Assembly: GCF_026239555.1 (NCBI RefSeq)
Contig: NZ_JAPIVP010000001.1
Span: forward strand, 310,001 to 374,000
From: Pedobacter sp. PF22-3
Lineage (GTDB): Bacteria; Bacteroidota; Bacteroidia; Sphingobacteriales; Sphingobacteriaceae
Direction: 5' to 3'
DNA length: 64,000 nt
The first letter of the stretch is position 1. Each line of letters begins with the position of its first letter. A model generated the notes under the pieces. The model did not search any database. It was not told the DNA's origin and saw only the letters and a program-made list of their open reading frames with translations. A program made the position numbers and the translations under genes. Below are positions 52,576 through 61,927 of the stretch, in pieces.

Positions 52576-53527
52576 GCAGCTGTGCGTTTTGGTATTGGTT
52601 AAATCCTTTGGTTAACTGCTCGAAATTGATGGATTTGATGGTTTTGTTAGCTCCTGAAATGAAAAGCTCAAAGCGATCCTTGTTTCGCAATAATTCCATG
52701 GCTTCCCATATACTTAACTCAGCAGTTTCACTTTCTCCATGATGAATGATTTCTTCAGGTAAATAACTCCAAATATCCTGTATATTAATTACTTTAAACG
52801 CTAATGCCAGCCTTTGTCCCGCGAGAAAATTCCTTGCAAAATCGTTTATTGGCTGATATAATAATTCTTTAGGTGTACCAATCTGAACCACCTCTCCTTT
52901 ATCCATTAAACAAATCCGGTCTGCCAGCTCAAAAGCTTCCAAAACATCATGTGTTACCATCACAATGGTTTTCCTTTTCAACTCCTCTAAAGCTTTAAAT
53001 TCCTTTTGAATGCTGGTGCGGGTAACATTATCTAAGGCTCCAAATGGCTCATCCATTAATAATACGGACGGATCGGTAATCAACGCACGGGCCAGACCTA
53101 CACGTTGCTGCTGTCCGCCACTTAATTCATGCGGATACATGCTCAAGGTATTTTCCGTCAGGTGTAGCTTTTCAATCAGTTCGTGTGTACGGTTTATAAT
53201 TTTTGCCTTATCCCATTTCAACAGCTTTGGAACGAGTGCAATATTCTCGGCAATGGTATAATGTGGAAAAAGGCCAATATTCTGCATCACGTAACCTATT
53301 CCCTTGCGCAAAACATTGGGATCTTCATCGGTGATATTTTTATCATTGATAAAAATCTGTCCTGCATCGGGTTCAATTAAACGGTTGATCATTTTCAAGG
53401 TGGTAGTTTTTCCACAGCCACTGGTACCCAACAATACCAATGTTTCCTCCCTCGCAACCCTAAAAAAGACTTGCTTTACCGCTTGGGTATCTCCAAATTT
53501 CTTGCTTATCTCTTTTAATTCGATCAT
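52568..53527 (-). CDS. ABC transporter ATPase (EgtV/OpuCA-like)
   Basis: 319 residues from the ATG at 53527 (MIELKEISKKFGD), 1 base after the upstream stop; a start 12 bases further out (53539) is also possible. Walker A GTSGCGKTTTLKM, Q-loop, signature LSGGQQQRVGLARAL, Walker B VLLMDEPFGALD and H-loop VTHD are intact. C-terminal extension about 240-319 lacks the full CBS pair of OpuCA. Energises the permease encoded next, whose start overlaps it. Confidence 0.9.
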   Translation of the reverse strand: MIELKEISKKFGDTQAVKQVFFRVAREETLVLLGTSGCGKTTTLKMINRLIEPDAGQIFINDKNITDEDPNVLRKGIGYVMQNIGLFPHYTIAENIALVPKLLKWDKAKIINRTHELIEKLHLTENTLSMYPHELSGGQQQRVGLARALITDPSVLLMDEPFGALDNVTRTSIQKEFKALEELKRKTIVMVTHDVLEAFELADRICLMDKGEVVQIGTPKELLYQPINDFARNFLAGQRLALAFKVINIQDIWSYLPEEIIHHGESETAELSIWEAMELLRNKDRFELFISGANKTIKSINFEQLTKGFNQYQNAQLHE

Positions 53528-53528
53528 A

Positions 53529-54911
53529 TTATTTATCAAGTTTCATAAATAGGTTATTCAGCGATTCTGTATAGGTAGGATGTGCAAAAACGCAATACCT
53601 GATTCTATCATAAGTAATATCGCCTTCCATGGCCATTTGCAAAACAGACATGATTTCCCCGCCTTCTGAAGCTAAAATAGCTGCACCTAAAATCTTTTTC
53701 GTATCAGGGTCAACAATTGCTTTCATCAAGCCCAAAGTTTCGTTGGTTTCAATTCCTCGTGCCACCTGCGACATTGGAATCATGGCTACTTTATAATTTA
53801 ATTTCTTTTCTTTTGCTTCTTTTTCCGAAATACCGATCCTACCCAGTTGAGGGTCGGTAAACATACAATATGGCACAGGCCGATCTTGAATGGAATACTT
53901 GGTGCCTTCAATCAGATTGCGGTAAACAATGGTATAATCGTTATAGGCAATGTGCGTAAAGGCTGGCCCTCCTTTTACATCACCCAATGCATAAATGCCT
54001 TTAATGTTGGTTTCCAGTTTTTCATTCACCATTACATGGCCGTGATCATCCATTTTAACACCACAGTTTTCGAGGCCCAAATCAGCAGTTTGCGGTATGC
54101 GCCCGACTGCCAGGAGTACATGACTTGCCGTAATGTTCTTTTTAGTTTTACCGGATTGGAGTGACACACGAAGCTGTTTTTTATCCTGACTGATTTTATC
54201 AACCTTTACATCCTTAAGGATTTCGATCTTTTCATCGGTCAAAATTTCGGTCAGGGTTGATGAAATATCCTCGTCTTCTTTTGCCAATATACTTGACGAT
54301 TTCTCTAAAATGGTGACTTTACTGCCAAAGCGATTAAACATTTGTCCAAACTCCAGACCGATATAATTACCACCGATAACCACCAAATGTTCCGGAACAG
54401 TTTCTATATCTAAAATTGTTGTTGAAGTGAGATAGTCAATTTGATCCAATCCCGCTATATCTGGTATAGCAGTTTTTGCTCCGGTATTAATAAAAATCCA
54501 ATCTGCTGTTACTTTTTCTTCTCCGCCTTCATTAAGCGCAATAGTTAATTCTTTTTCGGCGCTGAATTTTGCCGTTCCGAAGATGAGCCTAAGCCCTGTC
54601 GTTTCGTCAATTCCTTTTTCTGATGATGCCCTGAACTGCGCTACAATATCATCTTTGCGCTGTTTTATCTTCTTAAAATTAATTTTAACTGTTCCGATTT
54701 CAATACCTAATGCTGAAGCTTTTTTAGCCTGATATATGGCTTTTGCAGAAGCAATCATCGCTTTTGTTGGTGTACAGCCATCATTGATACAGGTGCCACC
54801 AACCAATCTTTTTTCAATTATAGCTGTTTTCTTACCAGCTTCAGCGAGTTTTTTAGCCAATGGTGTGCCTGCCTGCCCCGCTCCAATAATTATCGCGTCG
54901 TAATGTTTCAT
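53529..54911 (-). CDS. FAD-dependent pyridine nucleotide-disulfide oxidoreductase (MerA/LPD-like)
   Basis: 460 residues from the ATG at 54911 (MKHYDAIIIGAGQAGTPL). Redox-active GGTCINDGCTPTKAM (CX4C), NAD motif VVIGGNYIGLEFGQMFN, and C-terminal HPTYTES (His-Glu dyad) are complete, so it should reduce a disulfide or related substrate. MerA's terminal Cys pair is absent, and it is not in a dehydrogenase complex operon. First gene of the egt operon: a natural candidate to reduce ergothioneine disulfide or another thiol made here. Confidence 0.88.
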   Translation of the reverse strand: MKHYDAIIIGAGQAGTPLAKKLAEAGKKTAIIEKRLVGGTCINDGCTPTKAMIASAKAIYQAKKASALGIEIGTVKINFKKIKQRKDDIVAQFRASSEKGIDETTGLRLIFGTAKFSAEKELTIALNEGGEEKVTADWIFINTGAKTAIPDIAGLDQIDYLTSTTILDIETVPEHLVVIGGNYIGLEFGQMFNRFGSKVTILEKSSSILAKEDEDISSTLTEILTDEKIEILKDVKVDKISQDKKQLRVSLQSGKTKKNITASHVLLAVGRIPQTADLGLENCGVKMDDHGHVMVNEKLETNIKGIYALGDVKGGPAFTHIAYNDYTIVYRNLIEGTKYSIQDRPVPYCMFTDPQLGRIGISEKEAKEKKLNYKVAMIPMSQVARGIETNETLGLMKAIVDPDTKKILGAAILASEGGEIMSVLQMAMEGDITYDRIRYCVFAHPTYTESLNNLFMKLDK

Positions 54912-55090
54912 TAAAAGGATTTGTTTTGCTCCAATAATAACCTGAATATGTAGGTCAATGTTTTGATACAAATGATTTATTCTTTAACTGGAATATTATT
55001 AAAGTTTAAATAAAAAAGTTACAAACTATATTCAAAAATCTGCGTTAAAGATTTGTAGATATTAAATTGACAAACGTAAATCCCTTACTC

Positions 55091-55225
55091 ATGCAAACTC
55101 AAACAGCAGAAACTACGAACCTTACCGTTTTTATTCAGGATGATACTTCTATTGAGGATAAAAGAGAAATGGTTTTAACCAGTTTATTGGACGATTTGAA
55201 CAGTCAAACAGAATCTTTCAATTAA
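55091..55225 (+). CDS. Possible 44-residue peptide
   Basis: An ATG frame of 44 codons (MQTQTAETTNLTVFIQDD...SLLDDLNSQTESFN) in the otherwise gene-free stretch 54912-55443. Composition is acidic and soluble. Opposite strand to the egt operon. No recognised family; coding status uncertain. The remaining bases 55226-55400 show no gene. Confidence 0.35.
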   Translation: MQTQTAETTNLTVFIQDDTSIEDKREMVLTSLLDDLNSQTESFN

Positions 55226-55401
55226 TAACCATTATTTCTCGCTTTTTAGACTAAATCCCGACCATTAAGAAATTAAGGTTATTTTTAATTTTGGTTTTTG
55301 TAAGGTGATGTAAAATTTGAACCTTATCAACGAATTTTTTAATGCCCTTAAACTCTTAATGGAGGAGAAAGTATTTGGCATTAATTACGAATAACTCATA
55401 A

Positions 55402-55434
55402 GAAAAGGGCAAACAAAAAATGTTTACCCTTTTC
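55402..55434 (-). terminator. Terminator at end of pxp/aminopeptidase operon
   Basis: 14-bp stem GAAAAGGGCAAACA / TGTTTACCCTTTTC (one mismatch) with a 5-base A loop, 10 bases past the 21-codon frame's stop and 75 past the aminopeptidase stop. Confidence 0.75.
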
Positions 55435-55443
55435 AAATTTAAA

Positions 55444-55509
55444 TTAACCCTCTGGCAAGAAACGCATAAATTCCTCTGATAACTTTTTAGCAGTCCAAAG
55501 CTTAATCAT
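55444..55509 (-). CDS. Possible 21-residue peptide coupled to the aminopeptidase stop
   Basis: The aminopeptidase TAA overlaps an ATG (TAATG, at 55511-55507) that opens a 21-codon frame (MIKLWTAKKLSEEF...PEG) ending at 55444, 10 bases before the terminator stem. The overlap type is the same as permease-egtB. It may be a real microprotein or chance; no homology known. Confidence 0.35.
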   Translation of the reverse strand: MIKLWTAKKLSEEFMRFLPEG

Positions 55510-58067
55510 TATTCCACTATCTGCTGTGCCCTTCGAAGGTTATCGGTAGTCTGCAAAATTTTATCCCTTAATTTTGGATTGTAAGCAGGATGTGATTTTA
55601 AGAAATCTTGCACTATGGCATTTGCTTCTTTGTTATTGTAACCCGAGAAGGTAGCCGCTAACCACGATTGCGGAAAAAATATATCTCCTGTTTGCTGTAT
55701 TTCTGCCAGTAAATCCAAGCTTTCTTTCAGATAACGGATAGATGTTTTTTGCCTGATGGGATGATGCAAATAAGCCAAAGCAGTGGTTACCCAAGCTTCT
55801 TTCTGACGGTTTTTACGTTCTTTTAAGGCATTGAAAAAATTATCCCGTTCCTTCACATCCAACGATAGCGCAGGCATTAAATAAACGAGCCGGTTTTTAC
55901 GGTCATCATTTTTTGTCCGCGATAACTGTTCTTTCAGGATGGTATTAACCGTATCAGTTTTAAGCGCTAAGGTTAAAGCCAGCGAATTGTAATCATCTTC
56001 CTGAAGTTTCACGCCCTCTGGTGCTGATTGTTTAAACCAGATATCATATAAACGTTTTCCTGCTTCAGGGCTTTTATAAATGTTCTGGTAAGCATTAAAA
56101 AGTATTTTCTTATTATTTGCAAGAGGCTCTTCTGTTAAGGCATTCCAAATGGTTTTCTCCATTAAAACATGAATTGATTCCCGCTTATCTGCATTCAGGA
56201 ATGTCCAGTAAATACTGGTCATATAACCGGTGAGCAAACGCAGATTCATTTCGTTTTTCTCTACAGTAATTCCTTTAAGTAATATCATCAGGAGTTCATC
56301 AGGCTTAAAACCTTTACCCGAAAGCATATTTTCATAAGTATTGATGTAAGCTGAGGCCCGTTCCAATGGATCTGCAATATTATAAACATCAGCCATCATC
56401 TGTTTATCCACCGGAAAAAGACCATAACCTGCGCCGTTGGCATTAAACAAGATGTATTGAGGTTTTGGAAGTCCTTTTGCCTCCAACACAATCGTTTTTG
56501 CTTCCATCGCATTAACGGTCAAAACCTTGCTATAAGCAGGATAAACCAGCTTAACTGAAAAAGATTGTGGCCATATCCTTTGTCTGCCCACTTCACTGGT
56601 TTGGCTGAGGCTTAAATCGCTAATTTTATCTCCGTCGTATTTAATTTCAGAAGTAAAAACCGGTCTGCCAGGCTCATTTACCCAAACCTTATTCCAACTG
56701 TATAAATCACTTTTGGTGTATTTGCTTAAAATAGCAATCAGATCGTTCCAGGTAGCATTGCCATAACTGTATTTTTTAAGGTATTCCCTGATTCCTTTTT
56801 GAAAGTTCTCTTTGCCCATTAACAATTCCAACTGACGCATCATAATTGGCGCTTTATGGTAAATAATATTTCCATACATTGAGCCAGCTTCCTGCAGGTT
56901 ATCCAATTGCTGCCGGATGGGATTAGCACCTAACGTCCTGTCTACGCCATAAGCCGCCGGATAATGATCCTGGAGAAACTTAAGATCGAAAGTGCTTTTG
57001 CCCATTAATTTTTCGGTAACCTTATCGGCCATAAAATTGGCAAAAACCTCTTTCATCCAAACATCATTGAACCATTTCATGGTTACCAGATCGCCAAACC
57101 ACATGTGAGCTGTTTCGTGCGAAATGAGATTAGATCGCGAAATAAACTGATCTTTAGTTGCACCTTGATCTAAAAACAATGACGAAGCCTTATACTGTAC
57201 TTCACCAGGGTGCTCCATTCCGCCAAACTGAAAATCGGGGATACTCACGAAACCAATTTTCTGAAAGGGATATTTAATCGATGTCCAGTCTTCCAAAAAA
57301 TCGATCGCATCACGGTGTGCTGCAAAAACAGAATCAACGCTAAATTTAATTTTCGCAGAATCGGTTTCACGGTGCAAAAATTCCATGTTGTTATTTTTCA
57401 TTACCCGGTTGATCAGCGTATATTTCCCCGCGGTAAAAGAGAATAAATAAGTTGGCAATTTATCCGAACGGTTAAAATGATAAGTAATCGAATTATCCAT
57501 TACTATCGAATCCTTTTTAGCAGCGTTAGCCATTACCTTCCAATGAGTTGGAACGGTTAATGAAAGTAAAAAATTAGCCTTTAAATCAGGTTGATCAAAA
57601 CAAGGAAATACCGTTCTGGCATGATCAGGAACAAAAAGGGCATACAAAAAATCTTTATTCCTGTTTAATGACTCGTTTCCGGCAATAAATTCCGTTTCGA
57701 TATGGTTATTACCGATCTTTAAATACTCCTGCTTAATTAAGAGATGTTCTGCTCTAAAATCGATGGGTATGGTTTTTCCATTCACAATTATCCGCTTAAG
57801 ATGATCTATATTCTGCTTAAAGTCAATCTGCAGATAAATTAACTTATTTAATTTAAAATCAATACTTTCAGTTGATATAATTTGAGCTGTTTGTTCAGCT
57901 GGTATATTAAAGTGAAGTTTATATTCAATATTACTTATTGCAGCGCTTCTGGCGTTTGCCAATGCCAGAGAAACCCCAGGTGCCACAGCTACCGTTTTTG
58001 GTTGCTGCGCATAAGAGGTTGAAATCAATAATGCTAAAAAGCAAAAACATTTGATCATTGTATTCAT
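55509..58067 (-). CDS. M1 family aminopeptidase, secreted
   Basis: 852 residues with a signal peptide (CFCFLALLISTSYAQ). Zinc site HETAHMWFGDLV near residue 316 with the third ligand Glu in WMKEVFANFMADK; substrate-binding GGMEHPGE (the GAMEN-like motif) just before. N-terminal beta saddle about 25-230, catalytic about 235-480, C-terminal helical ERAP1-like domain to the end. Cleaves N-terminal residues from peptides, probably in the periplasm. It follows the NRAMP-like gene by 9 bases, so it is part of the pxp operon. Confidence 0.9.
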   Translation of the reverse strand: MNTMIKCFCFLALLISTSYAQQPKTVAVAPGVSLALANARSAAISNIEYKLHFNIPAEQTAQIISTESIDFKLNKLIYLQIDFKQNIDHLKRIIVNGKTIPIDFRAEHLLIKQEYLKIGNNHIETEFIAGNESLNRNKDFLYALFVPDHARTVFPCFDQPDLKANFLLSLTVPTHWKVMANAAKKDSIVMDNSITYHFNRSDKLPTYLFSFTAGKYTLINRVMKNNNMEFLHRETDSAKIKFSVDSVFAAHRDAIDFLEDWTSIKYPFQKIGFVSIPDFQFGGMEHPGEVQYKASSLFLDQGATKDQFISRSNLISHETAHMWFGDLVTMKWFNDVWMKEVFANFMADKVTEKLMGKSTFDLKFLQDHYPAAYGVDRTLGANPIRQQLDNLQEAGSMYGNIIYHKAPIMMRQLELLMGKENFQKGIREYLKKYSYGNATWNDLIAILSKYTKSDLYSWNKVWVNEPGRPVFTSEIKYDGDKISDLSLSQTSEVGRQRIWPQSFSVKLVYPAYSKVLTVNAMEAKTIVLEAKGLPKPQYILFNANGAGYGLFPVDKQMMADVYNIADPLERASAYINTYENMLSGKGFKPDELLMILLKGITVEKNEMNLRLLTGYMTSIYWTFLNADKRESIHVLMEKTIWNALTEEPLANNKKILFNAYQNIYKSPEAGKRLYDIWFKQSAPEGVKLQEDDYNSLALTLALKTDTVNTILKEQLSRTKNDDRKNRLVYLMPALSLDVKERDNFFNALKERKNRQKEAWVTTALAYLHHPIRQKTSIRYLKESLDLLAEIQQTGDIFFPQSWLAATFSGYNNKEANAIVQDFLKSHPAYNPKLRDKILQTTDNLRRAQQIVE

Positions 58068-58076
58068 TTTATAAAT

Positions 58077-59261
58077 TTATTCTCCGTTTATCATTTGTAT
58101 AATGGTACCATAACTCATCCAAACCATGGTTATTACCACAGCTAAACCTGTTAAGGTTAACCATAAAGGTTGTTTATAATTTTCAATGATTTTGGTTTTA
58201 TAAGCTGCAATAAGCATAATACCCAATGCAACAGGCAAAATAAAACCATTTATGGCTCCTACGGTAAGTAGTATTTTAACTGGTTTACCAATAAGAAGAA
58301 AAATAACACAAGAAATTGATATAAAAGCAATTATAATCTCTCTGTTAAACTTTAATATCAATGGATGAAAACTCTTTATAAAAGAGATGGAGGTATATGC
58401 AGAACCTACTACAGAAGAAATTCCCGCAGCCCAGATCACCACACCGAAAATTTTATATCCTATTTCGCCACTGGCCAATTTAAAAACCGAAGCGGCTGGA
58501 TTAGCAGGGTCTAAAGTTAAGCCTTTACTTACCACGCCCAAAGCCGCTATAAATAATAATAAACGCATGATAGATGCGAGTCCGATGGCACTTAATGCAC
58601 CTTTATTTACGGCACCTAAATTTTGTATCCCTGTTTGTCTGGCATCCAGTAAACGATGAGCCCCCGAAAAAGTAATATAACCGCCAACGGTTCCGCCAAC
58701 TATAGTTAATACTGCGGTAAAACTAAACTGTGTAGGATTTACTGCCCTTAATGCCGCTTCTGCCAATGGTGGTGAACTGGTATAAGCTATAATTAGCGCG
58801 AGCACAATTTTAATCAGCCCCATAGTTTTGGCAAAAACATCCATGGCTCTGCCAGCCTCCTTATAAATAAAGATTCCTATAGCCATAATCGCACTAATTA
58901 CCGCACCTTGCCCAACACTAACACCAAACAACACATTTAATCCCAAGCCAGCCCCAGCTATATTACCAATATTAAAGGCCAAGCCACCTAAAAAAACTAA
59001 AAAAGAAATAAAATAGCCCAGCCCTGGAAATACCTTGTTGGCGATATCTTGCGCAGGTTTATCTGCTACGGCAATAATCCGCCAGATGTTTAACTGTGCA
59101 ATAGCATCTAATATGATGGATAGCAAGATGACGAATGCAAAACTTGCGCCCAGTTGCTGGGTAAAAACAGCTGTTTGTGTTAAAAAACCCGGACCAATGG
59201 CTGATGAGGCCATTAAAAAAGCAGCACCTAAAAGTACGCTCCAATTGTATTTTGGCTTCAT
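58077..59261 (-). CDS. NRAMP-fold transporter of the 5-oxoprolinase operon (YcsG-like)
   Basis: 394 residues, about 11 membrane segments. NRAMP family by overall sequence, but the TM1 metal motif DPGN reads GPGF here (residues 23-26, [11 protein letters not shown]), and no MPHN-type TM6 motif is seen ([14 protein letters not shown] instead). It should therefore not transport Mn2+/Fe2+ in the standard way. B. subtilis carries a similar gene, ycsG, among its pxp genes; uptake of 5-oxoproline or a related organic acid is the inferred role. Start overlaps pxpA's stop by 4 bases. Confidence 0.85.
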   Translation of the reverse strand: MKPKYNWSVLLGAAFLMASSAIGPGFLTQTAVFTQQLGASFAFVILLSIILDAIAQLNIWRIIAVADKPAQDIANKVFPGLGYFISFLVFLGGLAFNIGNIAGAGLGLNVLFGVSVGQGAVISAIMAIGIFIYKEAGRAMDVFAKTMGLIKIVLALIIAYTSSPPLAEAALRAVNPTQFSFTAVLTIVGGTVGGYITFSGAHRLLDARQTGIQNLGAVNKGALSAIGLASIMRLLLFIAALGVVSKGLTLDPANPAASVFKLASGEIGYKIFGVVIWAAGISSVVGSAYTSISFIKSFHPLILKFNREIIIAFISISCVIFLLIGKPVKILLTVGAINGFILPVALGIMLIAAYKTKIIENYKQPLWLTLTGLAVVITMVWMSYGTIIQMINGE

Positions 59262-60019
59262 ATTGTTGGAGCTTTAATGATGATTCCTTCTTTTTTTAGC
59301 CTGTCGGCTATTAGTTTAGCGAACTCAACAGCATGCTCACCATCGCCATGCAAACAAACCGTTTCTGCCTTAACTGCAATACGATTTCCATTTACACTTT
59401 TCACCTCCTGTTTTAAAGCAAATCCCAGCACCTGATAAACAGCATCATCTTCATTCGTAATCAAAGCATGATCTGCTGAGCGCGGGGTAAGTAAACCATC
59501 ATCCTGATAGCTCCGATCGGCAAAAACTTCTGACGCGGTTGCAATGCCATATTTTTCAGCCTCAGCGATCATTTTGCTTCCTGCTAAGGCATATAAAATT
59601 AAGCCCGGATCGAAATCGAAAACGGCCTGTACGATCGCTTTTGCCAAAGTAGTATCCTTTGCAGCCATATTATATAATGCACCGTGCGCCTTAACATGAT
59701 GCAATTTACTACCGGCAGCTTTTACAAAACCACTTAGTGCACCAATTTGATATAAAGTAAGCTGATAGGCTTCATTTGGGCTTATCTTTATTTCTCTTCG
59801 ACCAAAACCTTGTAAATCAGGCAAACCAGGATGCGCACCTATGGATACCCCCTTTTTTATTGCTAAGGTTACGGTTTGCTGCATGATGGCAGGATCGCCT
59901 GCATGAAAACCGCAGGCAATATTTGCCGATGAAATATAATCCATCAGTTTTTCATCATTTGGCATGGTATAACTTCCAAATGCTTCTCCCATATCACAAT
60001 TAAGATCGATCATTTTCAT
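59258..60019 (-). CDS. pxpA: 5-oxoprolinase subunit A
   Basis: 253 residues, LamB/YcsF family. Marks: [68 protein letters not shown] and [11 protein letters not shown]. With PxpB and PxpC it hydrolyses 5-oxoproline to glutamate with ATP. A second ATG six bases in is possible. Two bases after pxpC's stop. Confidence 0.93.
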   Translation of the reverse strand: MKMIDLNCDMGEAFGSYTMPNDEKLMDYISSANIACGFHAGDPAIMQQTVTLAIKKGVSIGAHPGLPDLQGFGRREIKISPNEAYQLTLYQIGALSGFVKAAGSKLHHVKAHGALYNMAAKDTTLAKAIVQAVFDFDPGLILYALAGSKMIAEAEKYGIATASEVFADRSYQDDGLLTPRSADHALITNEDDAVYQVLGFALKQEVKSVNGNRIAVKAETVCLHGDGEHAVEFAKLIADRLKKEGIIIKAPTI

Positions 60020-60021
60020 GT

Positions 60022-61014
60022 TTAAATATATTTTAGGCTTATTGCCATGGTAATCAATGATAAATCATGTTCACGCTCAAGATAAAGCTCTTCTGCCTCA
60101 TCTCTTGAGATTTCAGAAAACTGAATCATATCGCCAGGTTTAAGCTGCGCACATAAGGGCAAATCAACTGCTGCCACGTGGGCCACACGGGGGTAACCAC
60201 CTGTTGTCTGGCAGTCGGCCATGAGCATAACCAAATCGCCACTCCCCGTTACCTGTATAGTCCCCGGTGTTACCGCCGTACTGAGCAATTCTTTTTTAAC
60301 TTTCTTTACCAATGGCTTCCCAGCCAGATGATAGCCCATACGGTTACTCCTTAAATCAATGATATAATTACTGGTTAAAAACGAAAGAATGGATGTTGCA
60401 TCAAACCAACAGATTTCATTGGCCAGAACAACCCTAATCTTTTGCCTTTTCTCCGGCAGTAAACACTCGCGCGAAATGCGCCAATTTGGATAGGTTAACG
60501 ATCGTTCGATCAATTGATTCAAAATTTTATCGGATACTTCATTAAGGATGGTGCGGCTCACCAGTACGTCTGCTTTTTGCAATTTCCTCCCTTTAAAGCC
60601 CCCAAAGCCAGCTGTTAGGTAAGTACTTTTGCTTTCCATTACATCAGGCACATCCCATCCACCGGCTACAGCCAGATAGGTATGCACCCCAACTGGGTTA
60701 TTGATCAACCTGATCACAGAACCTGCCGCAAAAAACAATGGCTTTTCTGCAGGCATTAATTCGTCATCATAAACTAAAAAAGCACCGTCGCCAGAATAGG
60801 ATATCAGAATTGGTGTTTCAGCTTTAAATGAAGCGTTAGCATAGGCAAACTCAATGGTTGCGTCATTATCGTTGTTGCCAACAGCCTTATTGGCTATACG
60901 ATGAGCCAATTCATCCATCGCACCCGAAACAGGCACAGCTTGCGATAGATACCGGTACCTTCCCATATCTTGAACGGTACTTAATAAGCCAGGCTTAATG
61001 ATGCTGATTTTCAT
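60022..61014 (-). CDS. pxpC: 5-oxoprolinase subunit C
   Basis: 330 residues, KipA/biotin-dependent-carboxylase-like family: [31 protein letters not shown] at the start, [13 protein letters not shown], and [30 protein letters not shown]-dependent subunit of 5-oxoprolinase. Overlaps pxpB by 4 bases. Confidence 0.93.
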   Translation of the reverse strand: MKISIIKPGLLSTVQDMGRYRYLSQAVPVSGAMDELAHRIANKAVGNNDNDATIEFAYANASFKAETPILISYSGDGAFLVYDDELMPAEKPLFFAAGSVIRLINNPVGVHTYLAVAGGWDVPDVMESKSTYLTAGFGGFKGRKLQKADVLVSRTILNEVSDKILNQLIERSLTYPNWRISRECLLPEKRQKIRVVLANEICWFDATSILSFLTSNYIIDLRSNRMGYHLAGKPLVKKVKKELLSTAVTPGTIQVTGSGDLVMLMADCQTTGGYPRVAHVAAVDLPLCAQLKPGDMIQFSEISRDEAEELYLEREHDLSLITMAISLKYI

Positions 61015-61751
61015 ACTCCCATATAAGTATTAAACTCATCCTGAGCAATGGCTTTAAAGCTAACCCTGTCTCCTCCCTTTAAAAGGGATGCTTGCGCACG
61101 GTTAACATCAAACATCTCTAATGGTGTTCTGCCGATAATCTGCCATCCGCCAGGTGTTTCGAGGGGATAAATACCAGTTTGATTACCTGCAATACCCACA
61201 GATCCGGCAGGAATTTTAGCAGCAGGAACCTCTTTTCTAGGTGTGGATAATCTGTTGTCCATACCACCCATATAAGCAAAGCCTGGTACAAATCCGATCA
61301 TGAAAACCGTATAATACCCGGCCGTATGCATATCGATTACCTCGCTTTCGCAAAGGTTATTGTGACGGGCTACCGTTAAAAGATCATGACCAAAATCGCC
61401 TCCATAACACACCGGAATAACCAAATGATCATCCATAACCTCTGATTCTTTTCTGTTTATCTCTGCAATTTTATTTAAGTGGGCAGATACCTTTTCTAAA
61501 CAGACCTCACCAGGAAGATCTGATAATATCACATTTAGTGGATTATAAAAAACAGTTAAGGTAGTATAAGCCGGGACTGTAGTAATCAAACCAGGAAAGG
61601 GATTTTGCAGCAGCAACTGATTAAAATCTGTAATCAGGTCCAACAAATCATTATCGATTTCCGTTCCAAATGTTATGGTAACCGATTTTTCGCTCAACCC
61701 GTAAATTTTTAATGGAATGTTTGTCCCTAAATATCTCTTCTGCTTATTCAT
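61011..61751 (-). CDS. pxpB: 5-oxoprolinase subunit B
   Basis: 246 residues from the ATG at 61751 (MNKQKRYLGTN). KipI family: DHLVIPVCYGGDFGHDL, MIGFVPGFAYMGGMD, RKEVPAAKIPAGSVGIAGNQTGIYPLETPGGWQIIGRTPL (listed in part; all conserved). First gene of the operon pxpB-pxpC-pxpA-NRAMP-M1. Unlike B. subtilis KipI, no kinA/kipR context exists, so a metabolic role is preferred. Confidence 0.93.
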   Translation of the reverse strand: MNKQKRYLGTNIPLKIYGLSEKSVTITFGTEIDNDLLDLITDFNQLLLQNPFPGLITTVPAYTTLTVFYNPLNVILSDLPGEVCLEKVSAHLNKIAEINRKESEVMDDHLVIPVCYGGDFGHDLLTVARHNNLCESEVIDMHTAGYYTVFMIGFVPGFAYMGGMDNRLSTPRKEVPAAKIPAGSVGIAGNQTGIYPLETPGGWQIIGRTPLEMFDVNRAQASLLKGGDRVSFKAIAQDEFNTYMGV

Positions 61752-61927
61752 ACAAAACAGCAAGATTTATCTTTAAATACCTTCATATATGGACATAATA
61801 AGTAAACTGCCGCTATAAAAATGGCTATATATTATTAAAATCACAAAAATTTTGGGAATAGGATCGCTAAAATTGACTTATTGGCTAAAAATTGATCATC
61901 ACGGCTTAATATTTAACTATTTTTCAG

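Noticed and set aside
58077..59261. Manganese/iron importer (MntH) assignment
   Set aside because: The DPGN motif and the TM6 Met motif are not present; operon context is 5-oxoprolinase.
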